A DNA stretch of 64,000 nucleotides from Exilibacterium sp. (GTDB lineage: Bacteria > Pseudomonadota > Gammaproteobacteria > Pseudomonadales > Cellvibrionaceae). The stretch spans positions 74,452 to 138,451 of the forward strand of contig JANQMH010000079.1 of assembly GCA_028280195.1 (NCBI GenBank), written 5' to 3'. How positions within the stretch are numbered: the stretch's first letter is position 1; every line of letters starts with the position of its first letter. Shown one piece after another: positions 47,884 to 56,354 of the stretch. The notes below the pieces were generated by a model. It saw only the letters and a program-made list of their open reading frames with translations. It did not search any database and was not told the DNA's origin. The position numbers were made by a program, and so were the translations under genes.

Positions 47884-49314
47884 ATGCATTTCGGAGTGAC
47901 TGTTACCGGCGCCACCGCGTCGGGTGTGGTATCGGTAAAATCGCCTTTTAACGGCGCCGAAGTCGGCTCGGTGGAAAGCGTCGATGCCGCCGCCATCGAC
48001 ATGGCCCTGAGCAGAGCCTCGCAATTGTTTCAGGACAAAGGCCAGTGGCTCAGCGCCGCCGCCCGCATCGAGATACTCGAACGCCTCGCAGACCTGATGG
48101 CCGAGCAGGCCGAACGCCTGGCAGACATAGCCCTCAGCGAAGGCGGCAAACCGCTGATCGACACGCGGGTGGAGGTGGCGCGCGCCATCGACGGTATCAA
48201 GAACTGTGTGGAATGCATTCGCGGCGAATCCGGCAGGGAAATTCCCATGCGCCTCAACCCGGCCTCCGCCAACCGCCTGGCCTTCACTACCCGGGAGCCG
48301 ATCGGGGTGGTGGTGGCCGTCAGTGCCTTCAACCATCCGCTGAATTTAATTGTGCATCAGATCGGCCCGGCCATTGCCAGCGGTTGCCCGGTTATTGTCA
48401 AACCCGCAGAGGATACACCACTGTCGTGCTTCGCCCTGGTGGAACTGCTGCACCGGGCGGGCCTGCCGCAGGGCTGGTGCCAGGCAGTCATGACCACCGA
48501 GCACAGTGTGGCGGAAAAACTGGTCACCGACAGCCGGGTGGCTTTCTTCAGTTTTATCGGCTCGGCCAGAGTGGGCTGGATGTTGCGTTCAAAACTGGCG
48601 CCGGGCACCCGCTGCGCCCTCGAGCACGGCGGCGCCGCAGCGGTTATCGTCGCCGCCGATGCCGACCTGGCGGCGGCCGTACCGCTGCTGGCAAAAGGCG
48701 GGCTCTACCACGCCGGCCAGGTCTGTGTGTCCGTGCAGCGGGTGTTTGCCCACCAGTCCATTGCCACCGAGCTGGCCCAACAGCTGGCCGCGGCAGCGCG
48801 GGCGGCGGTGGTTGGCGACCCCGCCGATGAACGCACCGAGATCGGGCCGCTGATCCGCCCCGCCGAAGTGGATCGGGTCGAACAATGGGTGGACGAGGCC
48901 GTTGCCGGCGGCGCCCGGCTGCTGGCCGGGGGCAAGCGCATCGACGCCTACAGCTTCCAGCCGACCATCCTACTCGACCCGCCGCCCGATGCCAGGGTCA
49001 GTACGCTGGAGGTTTTCGGTCCGGTTATCTGCGTCTACAGCTACGAGGACATGGATCGGGCCATCGCCCGGGCCAACAGCCTGCCGATTGCGTTTCAGGC
49101 GGCGGTGTTTACCCGGGATATCGATACCGCCATGCACGCCAGCCGCCAGTTGGTGGCCGCCGCGGTGATGGTAAACGATCATACGGCTTTTCGCGTCGAC
49201 TGGATGCCCTTTGCCGGCCTGCGCCAGTCGGGCCACGGCGTGGGCGGCATTCCCTATACTTACGAGGAAATGCAGATCGACAAGATGATTGTCATTCGTT
49301 CGCCGGCCTTGTAG
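47884..49314 (+). CDS. NAD(P)-dependent aldehyde dehydrogenase
   Basis: 476 residues, complete ALDH domain. Cofactor segment V-V-A-V-S-A-F-N-H-P-L-N; V-K-P-A-E-D-T-P; general-base Glu in L-E-H-G-G-A-A (~247); catalytic Cys in H-A-G-Q-V-C-V-S-V (~281); late E-V-F-G-P-V-I. The H-A-G-Q-V-C form and overall length fit succinate-semialdehyde/lactaldehyde-type or related broad ALDHs; the substrate is not clear. GGAGAAGTGTT precedes the ATG. Its 3' end overlaps the convergent rhombosortase gene by 23 nt. Confidence 0.88.
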   Translation: MHFGVTVTGATASGVVSVKSPFNGAEVGSVESVDAAAIDMALSRASQLFQDKGQWLSAAARIEILERLADLMAEQAERLADIALSEGGKPLIDTRVEVARAIDGIKNCVECIRGESGREIPMRLNPASANRLAFTTREPIGVVVAVSAFNHPLNLIVHQIGPAIASGCPVIVKPAEDTPLSCFALVELLHRAGLPQGWCQAVMTTEHSVAEKLVTDSRVAFFSFIGSARVGWMLRSKLAPGTRCALEHGGAAAVIVAADADLAAAVPLLAKGGLYHAGQVCVSVQRVFAHQSIATELAQQLAAAARAAVVGDPADERTEIGPLIRPAEVDRVEQWVDEAVAGGARLLAGGKRIDAYSFQPTILLDPPPDARVSTLEVFGPVICVYSYEDMDRAIARANSLPIAFQAAVFTRDIDTAMHASRQLVAAAVMVNDHTAFRVDWMPFAGLRQSGHGVGGIPYTYEEMQIDKMIVIRSPAL

Positions 49315-49945
49315 CCGGACGGTAAACGCCGGCAGCCACCGTACCGTAAACGACAGCGCCGGCCACCAGTCCCAGCCAGTGGGCATCGGTGGCAACGGCG
49401 ATACCGGCCAGTGCGGCACTGGCCGGCGCCGGCCCCCACAGTTGCTCGGCTAAGGTTTTCAGCAGCAGCACCGCCAGTACCGCGGCGGCCAGCAGGCGCT
49501 CGCGGCGCAGCGCGGCCAGCGCGGCAAAGGTAAACAGCGCATGCAGGATACCGGAGAAACCCAGGTAATAGCTGAAGGACGCAAGCAGCCCCAGGCCCGC
49601 ACTGACCACTAGCGCACCCACAGCGCAGCACAACAGCCAAAGCCGCGGGGACAGGTAGCGGCCAAACAACTGCTGCAGCAACACAATGCCGAGTACATTC
49701 AGCCACCAGTGTCCCCAGCCGGCGTGCACGAAGTGGCCGCTGACAAGGCGCCAGTATTCACCCTGCCACAGGGTGCCGGGCTGCAGTTGCAGCTCACCTC
49801 GCAGCTCCGGCGGCAACAGCTGCAACAGCAGGCAAATGGCGGCCAGTGCATAGAGACTGAGACCTTCAGTACGCAAGCCATGACCTTCAGTACGCAAGTA
49901 AAACGCTCTCGAAACAGCTGCGGGCAAGTCGCCGGATCGTGACAT
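49292..49945 (-). CDS. rrtA: Rhombosortase (rhomboid-family intramembrane serine protease)
   Basis: 217 residues with six hydrophobic helices after a ~28-residue N-terminus. It has the rhomboid L1-loop segment G-H-F-V-H-A-G-W-G-H-W-W-L-N, the catalytic Ser in L-G-F-S-G-I-L-H (~131) and His in D-A-H-W-L-G (~188). Compact length and the G-H-F-x-H...H-W-x-L-N pattern match rhombosortase, which cleaves GlyGly-CTERM proteins bound for surface release, often type II secretion substrates. No GlyGly-CTERM protein was seen in the window. The N-terminal codons include a 21-bp in-frame duplication (49861-49898) encoding two L-R-T-E-G words. Confidence 0.82.
   Translation of the reverse strand: MSRSGDLPAAVSRAFYLRTEGHGLRTEGLSLYALAAICLLLQLLPPELRGELQLQPGTLWQGEYWRLVSGHFVHAGWGHWWLNVLGIVLLQQLFGRYLSPRLWLLCCAVGALVVSAGLGLLASFSYYLGFSGILHALFTFAALAALRRERLLAAAVLAVLLLKTLAEQLWGPAPASAALAGIAVATDAHWLGLVAGAVVYGTVAAGVYRPATRPANE
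49861..49898. repeat. In-frame 21-bp-period direct repeat in rrtA
   Basis: The 17-mer GACCTTCAGTACGCAAG occurs at 49861-49877 and again at 49882-49898, a period of 21 bp (seven codons). It duplicates the L-R-T-E-G part of the rhombosortase N-terminus without shifting the frame. Confidence 0.85.
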
Positions 49946-50007
49946 AAAAATGCCGGCATCACAAACCTTTGCCCGGAAACGACTGCGGTGCTGGTTAAAA
50001 AAAGGCT

Positions 50008-50079
50008 ACAGCAGACAGCTCACAGCTAACAGCTAACAGCCAAATCACCGAAAAAACAGGGCTCTGCTGTGAGCTGTTA
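50008..50079. repeat. Dispersed dyad repeat, copy 3
   Basis: ACAGCTCACAGC (50015-50026) is the exact reverse complement of GCTGTGAGCTGT (50066-50077); the words CAGCTAACAGCTAACAGC lie between. It shares its building blocks with copies at 15811 and 35157. It fills most of the gap between rrtA and the cupin gene. Confidence 0.65.
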
Positions 50080-50084
50080 AAACA

Positions 50085-50456
50085 TCAAACCTCTTCGAGG
50101 CCCACATAACAACTCTGCCGGAAACGCGGTGAGCATATAGCGTAAAAAACCAGATCGACGCAACCGGTATTGGCGATGCGCTGGCGGGTATCGGCCGGTA
50201 TGCGCACCACATCGCCGCTTTCGACGGCAACCGGCTGCAGTTCGCCGATCTCCACCTCGCCGCGGCCGCTGATAATCAGATAGCGCTCGGTAATGCCGGC
50301 CAGGCGGTGCCACGCCGTGGTTATGCCGGGCCTGACTCTGGCCCGGGCAATCGATACCCGATCGTCGCCGCTGTCGTTGGCAACCTCCAGAATGGCACAG
50401 CGTTCGGCGGTGTCGTACTCTTCCTGTTCGCGGTTCTTTTTGATTTCGGCGCGCAT
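50085..50456 (-). CDS. Cupin-domain protein
   Basis: 123 residues, one small cupin barrel: V-R-P-G-I-T-T-A-W-H-R-L (motif 1, with one His), E-R-Y-L-I-I-S-G-R-G-E-V-E-I-G, and V-V-R-I-P-A-D-T-R-Q-R-I-A-N-T-G (motif 2). The metal ligands are fewer than in typical cupins (Gln replaces the second His), so enzymatic activity is doubtful. It starts 4 bp after the stop of the upstream helical-repeat gene with TAGGGC upstream, so the two are co-translated. Role unknown. Confidence 0.8.
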   Translation of the reverse strand: MRAEIKKNREQEEYDTAERCAILEVANDSGDDRVSIARARVRPGITTAWHRLAGITERYLIISGRGEVEIGELQPVAVESGDVVRIPADTRQRIANTGCVDLVFYAICSPRFRQSCYVGLEEV

Positions 50457-50460
50457 TGCC

Positions 50461-50964
50461 CTACCAGCCTTTTTTGATCAAATTGCGAATTCTGGCTTTT
50501 ACCGAGGCCGCCTCGTCTTTCATGGCCATGGCAAACAACTGGCGGGTCTGCGCGGTGTATTGCGGGTGCTGTCGCGCCAGTTCATAAAAGCCGCCGTAAG
50601 CCCAGGCCCTGACGAATTTATTGTCGCCGGCCAAACACTGCCTGAGAAAAGTTTCCACGGTATCTAGCGCGGTTTCCTGTATCGGCATAAAGGGCATGGC
50701 CTGTAGCATGTGCAGTTTTGACTCCCAGTGAACCAGGTCCGGCAACAGTTTGTAGACACGGTCGATATCGCGCTGCTGCAGCTCACCGCCGCTGTCGAGG
50801 TATTTCTTCAGCAGCCAGGTAGCGCCCTTCTGTGCGGACTCAGGTTTTAACAACTTGATGAGGGTCCGGGCGAATTCCGCCCGCCGGCAATGGCGCTGAT
50901 AGACCGTGTCAATATCAGCGGCGGACTTGCCGTCCCATTGCGCAATGTCCTGTTCGATGCCCAT
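50461..50964 (-). CDS. Small helical-repeat (HEAT-like) protein of unknown function
   Basis: 167 residues from ATG 50962-50964, chosen because upstream codons in the same frame are not protein-like. Mostly helical, with W-L-L-K-K-Y-L, L-P-D-L-V-H-W-E-S-K-L-H-M-L-Q, F-V-R-A-W-A-Y-G-G-F-Y-E-L-A and K-A-R-I-R-N-L-I-K-K-G-W, an arrangement resembling HEAT/Armadillo repeats. No catalytic motif. Forms a two-gene unit with the cupin. Confidence 0.65.
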   Translation of the reverse strand: MGIEQDIAQWDGKSAADIDTVYQRHCRRAEFARTLIKLLKPESAQKGATWLLKKYLDSGGELQQRDIDRVYKLLPDLVHWESKLHMLQAMPFMPIQETALDTVETFLRQCLAGDNKFVRAWAYGGFYELARQHPQYTAQTRQLFAMAMKDEAASVKARIRNLIKKGW

Positions 50965-51287
50965 GGTGTTGTTGACCGCCCGGCGACTGACAAACAGGCC
51001 CCGGGGACAACAGACCCCGCCTGCGCTGCAGCGCAAACAAAGCCCGCCACCCGGGGCAGCTGCCGCTAATAATAACCGCATTGTCCGCCAGCTGTCATAC
51101 CGACCGCCGTCCCGCATCAGCGGGTGCGGTCAAACTGCCGATATCGGCCTGCAGTGCTTTGCAGCGTGCGCTCCCGGGTTATAATCCGGGTGTTTTTTCG
51201 CCTGTTTTTTCACCATAGGCACACGATAAGTACGCAACAGGTCAGCAAATGTGCAGGATTTAAGCAAAAAGCCGCAGTGGTGGCAGT
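50965..51287. other. Divergent intergenic region with a CCCGG/CCGGG hairpin
   Basis: 323 bp without a gene. At 51173-51190 CCCGG-GTTATAAT-CCGGG forms a small stem whose loop holds TATAAT; a TTGCAG at 51159 lies 15 bp before it, a poor but possible promoter for the membrane-protein/srmB unit. A run of T follows at 51193. Whether it is a promoter or terminator-like hairpin is unclear. Confidence 0.4.
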
Positions 51288-51797
51288 GTGGATAGGCGCG
51301 ACGACGGCGATATCTATTCGCCGCCGCCCTCGCAGCAAAACGCCTCGCTACAGGCCGCCGAACCGCGGCCCTACCCGCTGGTGGTGGTGTTTTTTCTGGC
51401 GCTGGCGGCCACCATCGTGCTGTCTGAGCTTTACTGGATAGCAGTCAATATCGCCACACCGCTGGTGGTGGTAACGCTGCTGCACAGCACCGAGTCCCTG
51501 CCGGGCATCTATAACCTGACCAGCTACCGAGTGCTTACCGCGATACCGGCGGCCCTGCCGGATATCTACAGCGGCAGTATTGTCGCCAGGCGCTGCAAAA
51601 CCCACCCCTACTACTGCCTGAGCGCCGTCTACGCCGCCGTGCTGATCTATGTGAACTGGGGTGAGCAGCCGATATCCATGCTGGAGTTTGCAGGCAATAT
51701 CGCCATAGACTTTCTCTATGTCGCCGCAGCATTTGCCTCGCTGTGGTACTGCCGGCGCAGATATCAGCGCCACAAAGCCAACGCTGAGCCAATATAA
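51288..51797 (+). CDS. Small membrane protein of unknown function
   Basis: 169 residues from GTG 51288; no strong ribosome-binding site. A polar, Pro-rich N-terminus (~28 residues), then hydrophobic stretches at about 30-65 and 107-155, the last ending in a basic tail (C-R-R-R-Y-Q-R-H-K). No family recognised. It ends 4 bp before srmB and is likely co-transcribed with it. Confidence 0.55.
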   Translation: MDRRDDGDIYSPPPSQQNASLQAAEPRPYPLVVVFFLALAATIVLSELYWIAVNIATPLVVVTLLHSTESLPGIYNLTSYRVLTAIPAALPDIYSGSIVARRCKTHPYYCLSAVYAAVLIYVNWGEQPISMLEFAGNIAIDFLYVAAAFASLWYCRRRYQRHKANAEPI

Positions 51798-51801
51798 CCT
51801 T

Positions 51802-53133
51802 ATGACATTTGCCCAACTGCCACTGGATAGCAGACTGCACAAGGCCCTCGACACTCTGGGCCTGCACCGGCCTACGGCCGTTCAACTCGAAGCCGTCCCC
51901 GCCGCGCTGGCAGGCCGGGATCTGCTGGTCAGCGCCGCAACCGGCAGCGGCAAGACGGCGGCCTACCTGCTGCCCGTACTGCAGCGGCTGCTCGATCACG
52001 CCGCCGCCCCCGGCGGCACCCGGGCGCTGGTTCTGTCGCCGACGCGCGAACTCGCCCGCCAGGTACTGAAACAGGCCAGGCAGCTGAGCGCTTTTACATC
52101 GCTGCAGTGCAATGTCATCGCCGGCGGTGCCGACTTCAAGTACCAGCGCGCGCTGCTGCGCAAGGACCCGGAACTGCTGGTCGCCACCCCCGGCCGCCTG
52201 CTGGAGCACATCCAGCGCCACAGCGCCGATCTGGGCGGCCTGGAGGTGCTGGTGATCGACGAGGCCGACCGTATGCTGGACATGGGCTTCGCCGAGGCGG
52301 TACTGGCGATTGTGCAGGCGAGTGCGACGCAGCGACAGACACTGCTGTTTTCCGCCACACTCGCCGGCGGCAAAATAGCGCGTATCGCCGCCAGTGTGCT
52401 GCGCAATCCGAGCGCCATCGAGCTCAACAGCGTCCGCGACCGGCACGCCGACATTCGCCAGCAGGTACTGCTGGCAGACAACCGCCGGCACAAGGATCAA
52501 GTGCTCAACTGGCTGCTGAGCCACGAGCAGTTCGACAAAGCACTGGTATTCACCAATACCAAAACCCAGGCCAGCCGCCTGCGCGGCCTGCTGGCCTATC
52601 ACCGCCACCGCATCGGCGCGCTGCACGGCGATATGCCGCAGGAAGAGCGCAACCGGGTGATGGACCGCTTCCGGCGCGGGCATATCGACGTAATGGTAGC
52701 CACTGACATCGCCGCCAGGGGGCTGGATATCAAGGGGGTCGACCTGGTGATTAATTACGACATGGCGCGCAGCGGCGACGACTACATACACCGTATCGGC
52801 CGCACCGGTCGCGCCGGCGACAAGGGCCTGGCGATTTCCCTGGTACAGGCCGGCGAGTGGAACCTCAAAGCGATGATCGAGCGCTATCTGCGGCAGACTT
52901 TCGAGCCGCGGGAGATTGCCGCACTGAAAGCCAGTTACCGCGGCCCCAAAAAGCTGAAGACCTCCGGCAAATCAGCCGCCAGCGGCAAACGCCCGCAGCA
53001 GCGCAAAGCCGCGGTGACAAAAAGCAAACAGCGCCACCGCGACCGAAAAAACATCGGCAAACGCCGCGCGCCCAGCCGCACCATGCCGGCCGTGGACCTG
53101 GGGGACGGCCTGGCACCACTGAAAAAACACTAG
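51802..53133 (+). CDS. srmB: ATP-dependent RNA helicase SrmB
   Basis: 443 residues from ATG 51802. DEAD-box core: Q motif with R-P-T-A-V-Q, A-A-T-G-S-G-K-T (~44), P-T-R-E-L-A, D-E-A-D (~152), S-A-T, A-T-D-I-A-A-R-G-L-D, H-R-I-G-R-T-G-R-A-G. The C-terminal tail ends in R-H-R-D-R-K-N-I-G-K-R-R, nearly the same as the tail of E. coli SrmB (R-H-R-D-T-K-N-I-G-K-R-R), which separates it from RhlE and RhlB. SrmB assists early 50S ribosome assembly, mainly in the cold. Confidence 0.88.
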   Translation: MTFAQLPLDSRLHKALDTLGLHRPTAVQLEAVPAALAGRDLLVSAATGSGKTAAYLLPVLQRLLDHAAAPGGTRALVLSPTRELARQVLKQARQLSAFTSLQCNVIAGGADFKYQRALLRKDPELLVATPGRLLEHIQRHSADLGGLEVLVIDEADRMLDMGFAEAVLAIVQASATQRQTLLFSATLAGGKIARIAASVLRNPSAIELNSVRDRHADIRQQVLLADNRRHKDQVLNWLLSHEQFDKALVFTNTKTQASRLRGLLAYHRHRIGALHGDMPQEERNRVMDRFRRGHIDVMVATDIAARGLDIKGVDLVINYDMARSGDDYIHRIGRTGRAGDKGLAISLVQAGEWNLKAMIERYLRQTFEPREIAALKASYRGPKKLKTSGKSAASGKRPQQRKAAVTKSKQRHRDRKNIGKRRAPSRTMPAVDLGDGLAPLKKH

Positions 53134-53139
53134 CGCCCG

Positions 53140-53493
53140 CTACCCGGTTTCACGCGGATCTTCGGCCTCGGAGTGCAGCGAGGTGCCGGGGGTAAAATAG
53201 ATAAACCGGGCACCGTTGGGCGCGCCGGGTTTATGCCACAGGCCTTTGGGGACGACAAATGCCGAACCCGCCGGCGCCCGGTGATGGCTCGGCCCGCCCT
53301 CCTCCAGCAGCGTGATTTCAAATTCACCGTCAATGATGTAGAAAAACTCATCGGTATCGGGGTGCATCTCCCACACCGGCGACACCCCGGTAATCCGGCA
53401 GGCGCCGAAACTGCTGCCATTGAAATCCACGGTATCCAGAAAAGTGCCCTCTGGGCTGGCGGCCAACTCGGCCAGGATATTTTTCACCTCCAT
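53140..53493 (-). CDS. Cupin-domain protein (small, metal-binding type)
   Basis: 117 residues from ATG 53491-53493 (GGAGGAATCAG upstream). Conserved cupin motifs: W-E-M-H-P-D-T-D-E-F-F-Y-I-I-D-G-E-F-E-I-T-L (His, Asp and Glu ligands) and F-V-V-P-K-G-L-W-H-K-P (second His). Complete small single-barrel cupin. It is convergent with srmB (6 bp apart) and lies 50 bp downstream of the FKBP gene. Substrate unknown. Confidence 0.82.
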   Translation of the reverse strand: MEVKNILAELAASPEGTFLDTVDFNGSSFGACRITGVSPVWEMHPDTDEFFYIIDGEFEITLLEEGGPSHHRAPAGSAFVVPKGLWHKPGAPNGARFIYFTPGTSLHSEAEDPRETG

Positions 53494-53543
53494 CTTACTG
53501 ATTCCTCCATTTGCCCTGTATTGGTAACGGCTGAGCGGCCGCG

Positions 53544-54164
53544 CTAAGCGACGATGCCCAGCAATTCCACATCGAATACCAGTGTCGAATAGGGGCCGAT
53601 GGCATCGCCCGCGCCGCGTTCGCCATAGGCCAACTGGTGGGGCACGTAAAGCCGCCATTTTGCCCCCACCCGCATCATCTGTAGCGCCTCAGTCCAGCCG
53701 GCAATAACGCCGTTAACCGGAAACACTGCCGGCTCTCCACGCTCATAGGAGCTGTCAAACACGGTGCCGTCGATCAGCGTGCCGCGATAATGGGTGCGCA
53801 CTGTCGAGGAGCCGCCCGGGGTAGCGCCGCTGCCCTCTGTCAGGACCTCGTACTGCAACCCGGAATCCGTTACGGTCACTTCATCGCGCCCGGCGTTGTC
53901 GGCGAGAAACTTTTCCCCCGCCGCCGAGTGCACCTTGGCGTCCTGGGTCTGCCTGGCCTTCATGCGCGCTTGCAGGGTGCGATAGGCCTGGTTAATGGTG
54001 TCGGCCTGCACCTGACTCTCGCGGCCGTCGATAGTATCGGTGAAACCTGCGACAGCGGCTGCGGTGTCGAAACCGTCGAAGGGCGGCGAGAGTAATTGCT
54101 GCGCCATCTGGCGGCCTACGCCATAACTGGCCTGTTGTTCTGCACTGTCATATTTACTGGACAT
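53544..54164 (-). CDS. fklB: FKBP-type peptidyl-prolyl isomerase, FklB (FKBP22) type
   Basis: 206 residues, the same length as E. coli FklB. An N-terminal helical dimerisation arm (Y-G-V-G-R-Q-M-A onward, ~1-85) is followed by the FKBP domain: V-R-T-H-Y-R-G-T-L-I-D-G-T-V-F-D-S-S, V-I-A-G-W-T-E-A-L-Q-M-M, Y-G-E-R-G-A-G, L-V-F-D-V-E-L-L. No signal peptide, so cytoplasmic like FklB. It catalyses prolyl isomerisation; FKBP22 proteins are cold-induced in marine bacteria such as Shewanella. It lies between the srmB and deaD helicase genes. Confidence 0.88.
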   Translation of the reverse strand: MSSKYDSAEQQASYGVGRQMAQQLLSPPFDGFDTAAAVAGFTDTIDGRESQVQADTINQAYRTLQARMKARQTQDAKVHSAAGEKFLADNAGRDEVTVTDSGLQYEVLTEGSGATPGGSSTVRTHYRGTLIDGTVFDSSYERGEPAVFPVNGVIAGWTEALQMMRVGAKWRLYVPHQLAYGERGAGDAIGPYSTLVFDVELLGIVA

Positions 54165-54353
54165 ATAAATTCCGTAGCTGCGCTATGCGGTAAGTGGGCG
54201 GCCAGTCTACGGCTGCCGGGGACAGTCGTCAAACGGCTGCCGGCGCCGGGCGGCGATGGCAACGTCGCCGGCTTGAGGTTATACTAGCGGTTTTTCGCGT
54301 AACGACTCAGCCCGCCTGATCCCCGCGCCCCGCTCTTCCAGTTGGAACCGTTA

Positions 54354-56066
54354 ATGAACAATACAGACACCGTTGAAGTCGGCTTCAACGAGTTGGGTCT
54401 GGCCGATGCCCTGATCCCGGCACTGCAGAAAATCGGCTATGAAATACCCTCACCGATACAGGCGCTCACCATTCCCCCGCTGCTAGCGGGTCGCGACGTG
54501 CTCGGCCAGGCGCAGACCGGTACCGGCAAGACCGCCGCCTTTGCCCTGCCGCTGCTGTCCCGCATCGATGTCGGCGAGCTGACTACCCAGGGCCTGATTC
54601 TGGCGCCCACCCGCGAACTGGCCATTCAGGTGGCCGAAGCGTGCCAGTCATACGCCAGCCAGCTGCGGGGCTTTCACGTTGTGCCGATTTACGGCGGCGC
54701 CGACTATCGCGGCCAGATCAGGCAACTGCGGCGCGGTGCGCAACTGGTAGTGGGCACGCCGGGGCGGGTAATGGACCACATGCGCCGCGGCACACTGGAT
54801 CTGTCCCATATCCGCCACCTGGTACTGGACGAGGCCGATGAGATGCTGCGCATGGGTTTTATCGACGATGTCGAATGGATTCTCGAGCAGACGCCTGCCG
54901 GCCGCCAGATAGCACTGTTCTCCGCCACCATGCCCGGCGTAATCAGACGCATCGCCAAACGCCATCTGCGACAGCCCGAAGAGATCATCATCCAGGTCAA
55001 AAGTGCAGCCACCGAACGCATATCCCAGCGTTACTGGACGGTGTCCGGTGTGCATAAGCTCGATGCCCTGACCCGCATTCTCGAGGCGGAAAACTTTGAC
55101 GCGGTGATTATTTTCGTGCGCACGAAGATCGCCACCCAGGAATTGGCCGAAAAACTGCGCGCGCGCGGCTATGGCGCCGCGCCGCTGAACGGCGATATCG
55201 CCCAGACCCAGCGCGAGCAAACCCTGGCACAGTTGAAAGACGGTCAGGTAGACATACTGGTCGCCACCGACGTCGCCGCCCGCGGCCTGGATGTGGACCG
55301 CATCACCCACGTCATCAACTACGATATCCCCTATGATACGGAGGCCTATATTCACCGTATCGGCCGCACCGGCCGCGCCGGGCGCACCGGTGAGGCCATA
55401 CTGTTTGTCGCACCGCGCGAAAAGCGCCTGCTGCGCGCAATCGAAAAGGCGACCAACAAAAGCATTGCCCCCATGTCGCTGCCCTCCACCGCCGCCATCA
55501 ATCAAAAGCGCATTGCCGAGTTCAAGCAGCGCATCACCGATACCGTGGCCAGCGCACAACTCGACGAGTTTATGCCGCTGATCGAGGCGGTAGTGGAGGA
55601 ACAACAGCTGAATCCACTGCAGGTTGCCGCCGCTCTGGCGCTGATCGCCCAGGACGGTGAGCCCTTTCTGTTGCAAGAAATTGCTGCCAGCAGTAAGCGC
55701 CGCAACAAGGAGATCGACAGTCCCGATCGGCATGGGGAGAAGCGTAAAAAAACCACTGCCGGCCCGCTGCAAAGCGATATGGATCGCTACCGGCTGGATG
55801 TGGGCCAGCAACACGGTGCCAAACCCGGCAATATTGTCGGCTGCATTGCCAACGAAGCCGATATCGACAGCCACTATATCGGCCATATCGCCATCCACGA
55901 ACGCTACACTACCGTGGATTTGCCCAAGGGCATGCCGAAAGCCACGATGCATATTCTGAAAAAAGCCAGGGTCGCCGGGCGGCCGCTGAACATTCGCAAA
56001 TGGCAGGATGAAAAGCCGGCGCTAAAGCACAAAACGCAGAAAAAAGACAAGCACAGAAACAGGTAG
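54354..56066 (+). CDS. deaD: ATP-dependent RNA helicase DeaD/CsdA
   Basis: 570 residues from ATG 54354 (an in-frame TTG at 54342 is a weaker choice). DEAD-box core with P-S-P-I-Q, A-Q-T-G-T-G-K-T (~50), P-T-R-E-L-A, D-E-A-D (~160), S-A-T, A-T-D-V-A-A-R-G-L-D, H-R-I-G-R-T-G-R-A-G. A helical dimerisation region follows, then an RNA-binding domain of DbpA type (~480-550) with Y-R-L-D-V-G, I-V-G-C-I-A-N, I-G-H-I-A-I, D-L-P-K-G-M-P. The Lys/Arg-rich tail is typical. It remodels ribosomal and mRNA structure in the cold. Confidence 0.93.
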   Translation: MNNTDTVEVGFNELGLADALIPALQKIGYEIPSPIQALTIPPLLAGRDVLGQAQTGTGKTAAFALPLLSRIDVGELTTQGLILAPTRELAIQVAEACQSYASQLRGFHVVPIYGGADYRGQIRQLRRGAQLVVGTPGRVMDHMRRGTLDLSHIRHLVLDEADEMLRMGFIDDVEWILEQTPAGRQIALFSATMPGVIRRIAKRHLRQPEEIIIQVKSAATERISQRYWTVSGVHKLDALTRILEAENFDAVIIFVRTKIATQELAEKLRARGYGAAPLNGDIAQTQREQTLAQLKDGQVDILVATDVAARGLDVDRITHVINYDIPYDTEAYIHRIGRTGRAGRTGEAILFVAPREKRLLRAIEKATNKSIAPMSLPSTAAINQKRIAEFKQRITDTVASAQLDEFMPLIEAVVEEQQLNPLQVAAALALIAQDGEPFLLQEIAASSKRRNKEIDSPDRHGEKRKKTTAGPLQSDMDRYRLDVGQQHGAKPGNIVGCIANEADIDSHYIGHIAIHERYTTVDLPKGMPKATMHILKKARVAGRPLNIRKWQDEKPALKHKTQKKDKHRNR

Positions 56067-56090
56067 GGCAATCAACAAACTACAAGGCCA

Positions 56091-56169
56091 TTGCCACCTT
56101 GCCGGTGGCAACGACCTTTTGCGACAACGCCACCAGGGTTATGGCGGGTAACACCTGCCAAGCAGGTGT
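56091..56169. terminator. Two hairpins downstream of deaD
   Basis: TTGCCACC-TTGCC-GGTGGCAA (56091-56111) is an 8-bp stem with a 5-base loop followed by ACGACCTTTT, a likely intrinsic terminator for deaD. A second stem ACACCTG-CCAAG-CAGGTGT lies at 56151-56169. Confidence 0.55.
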
Positions 56170-56226
56170 AATGATCATAGCAAGGCACGGCCGCCGCTGT
56201 TTGACCTGGATCAAAAAAAATCTCAC

Positions 56227-56253
56227 TAACGTTTCCCGGGCCCGCGCCGGCGG
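56227..56253 (+). promoter_or_regulatory. Possible FliA (sigma-28) promoter of the chemoreceptor gene
   Basis: TAACGTTT (7 of 8 to the sigma-28 -35 TAAAGTTT), then exactly 11 bp, then GCCGGCGG (only GCCG of the -10 GCCGATAA). It lies ~100 bp upstream of the chemoreceptor ATG. The -35 and spacing fit flagellar class-3 genes; the -10 is half-matched. Confidence 0.35.
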
Positions 56254-56354
56254 CAAAAAATATTTACTTTCGAAAGCGTTTTGCATTTAATTCTCTGATG
56301 AGTCAGGCGCCAACCGCCGCCACTGCGGTTTAGAGTTTGAGGAGACAGTAGCGA

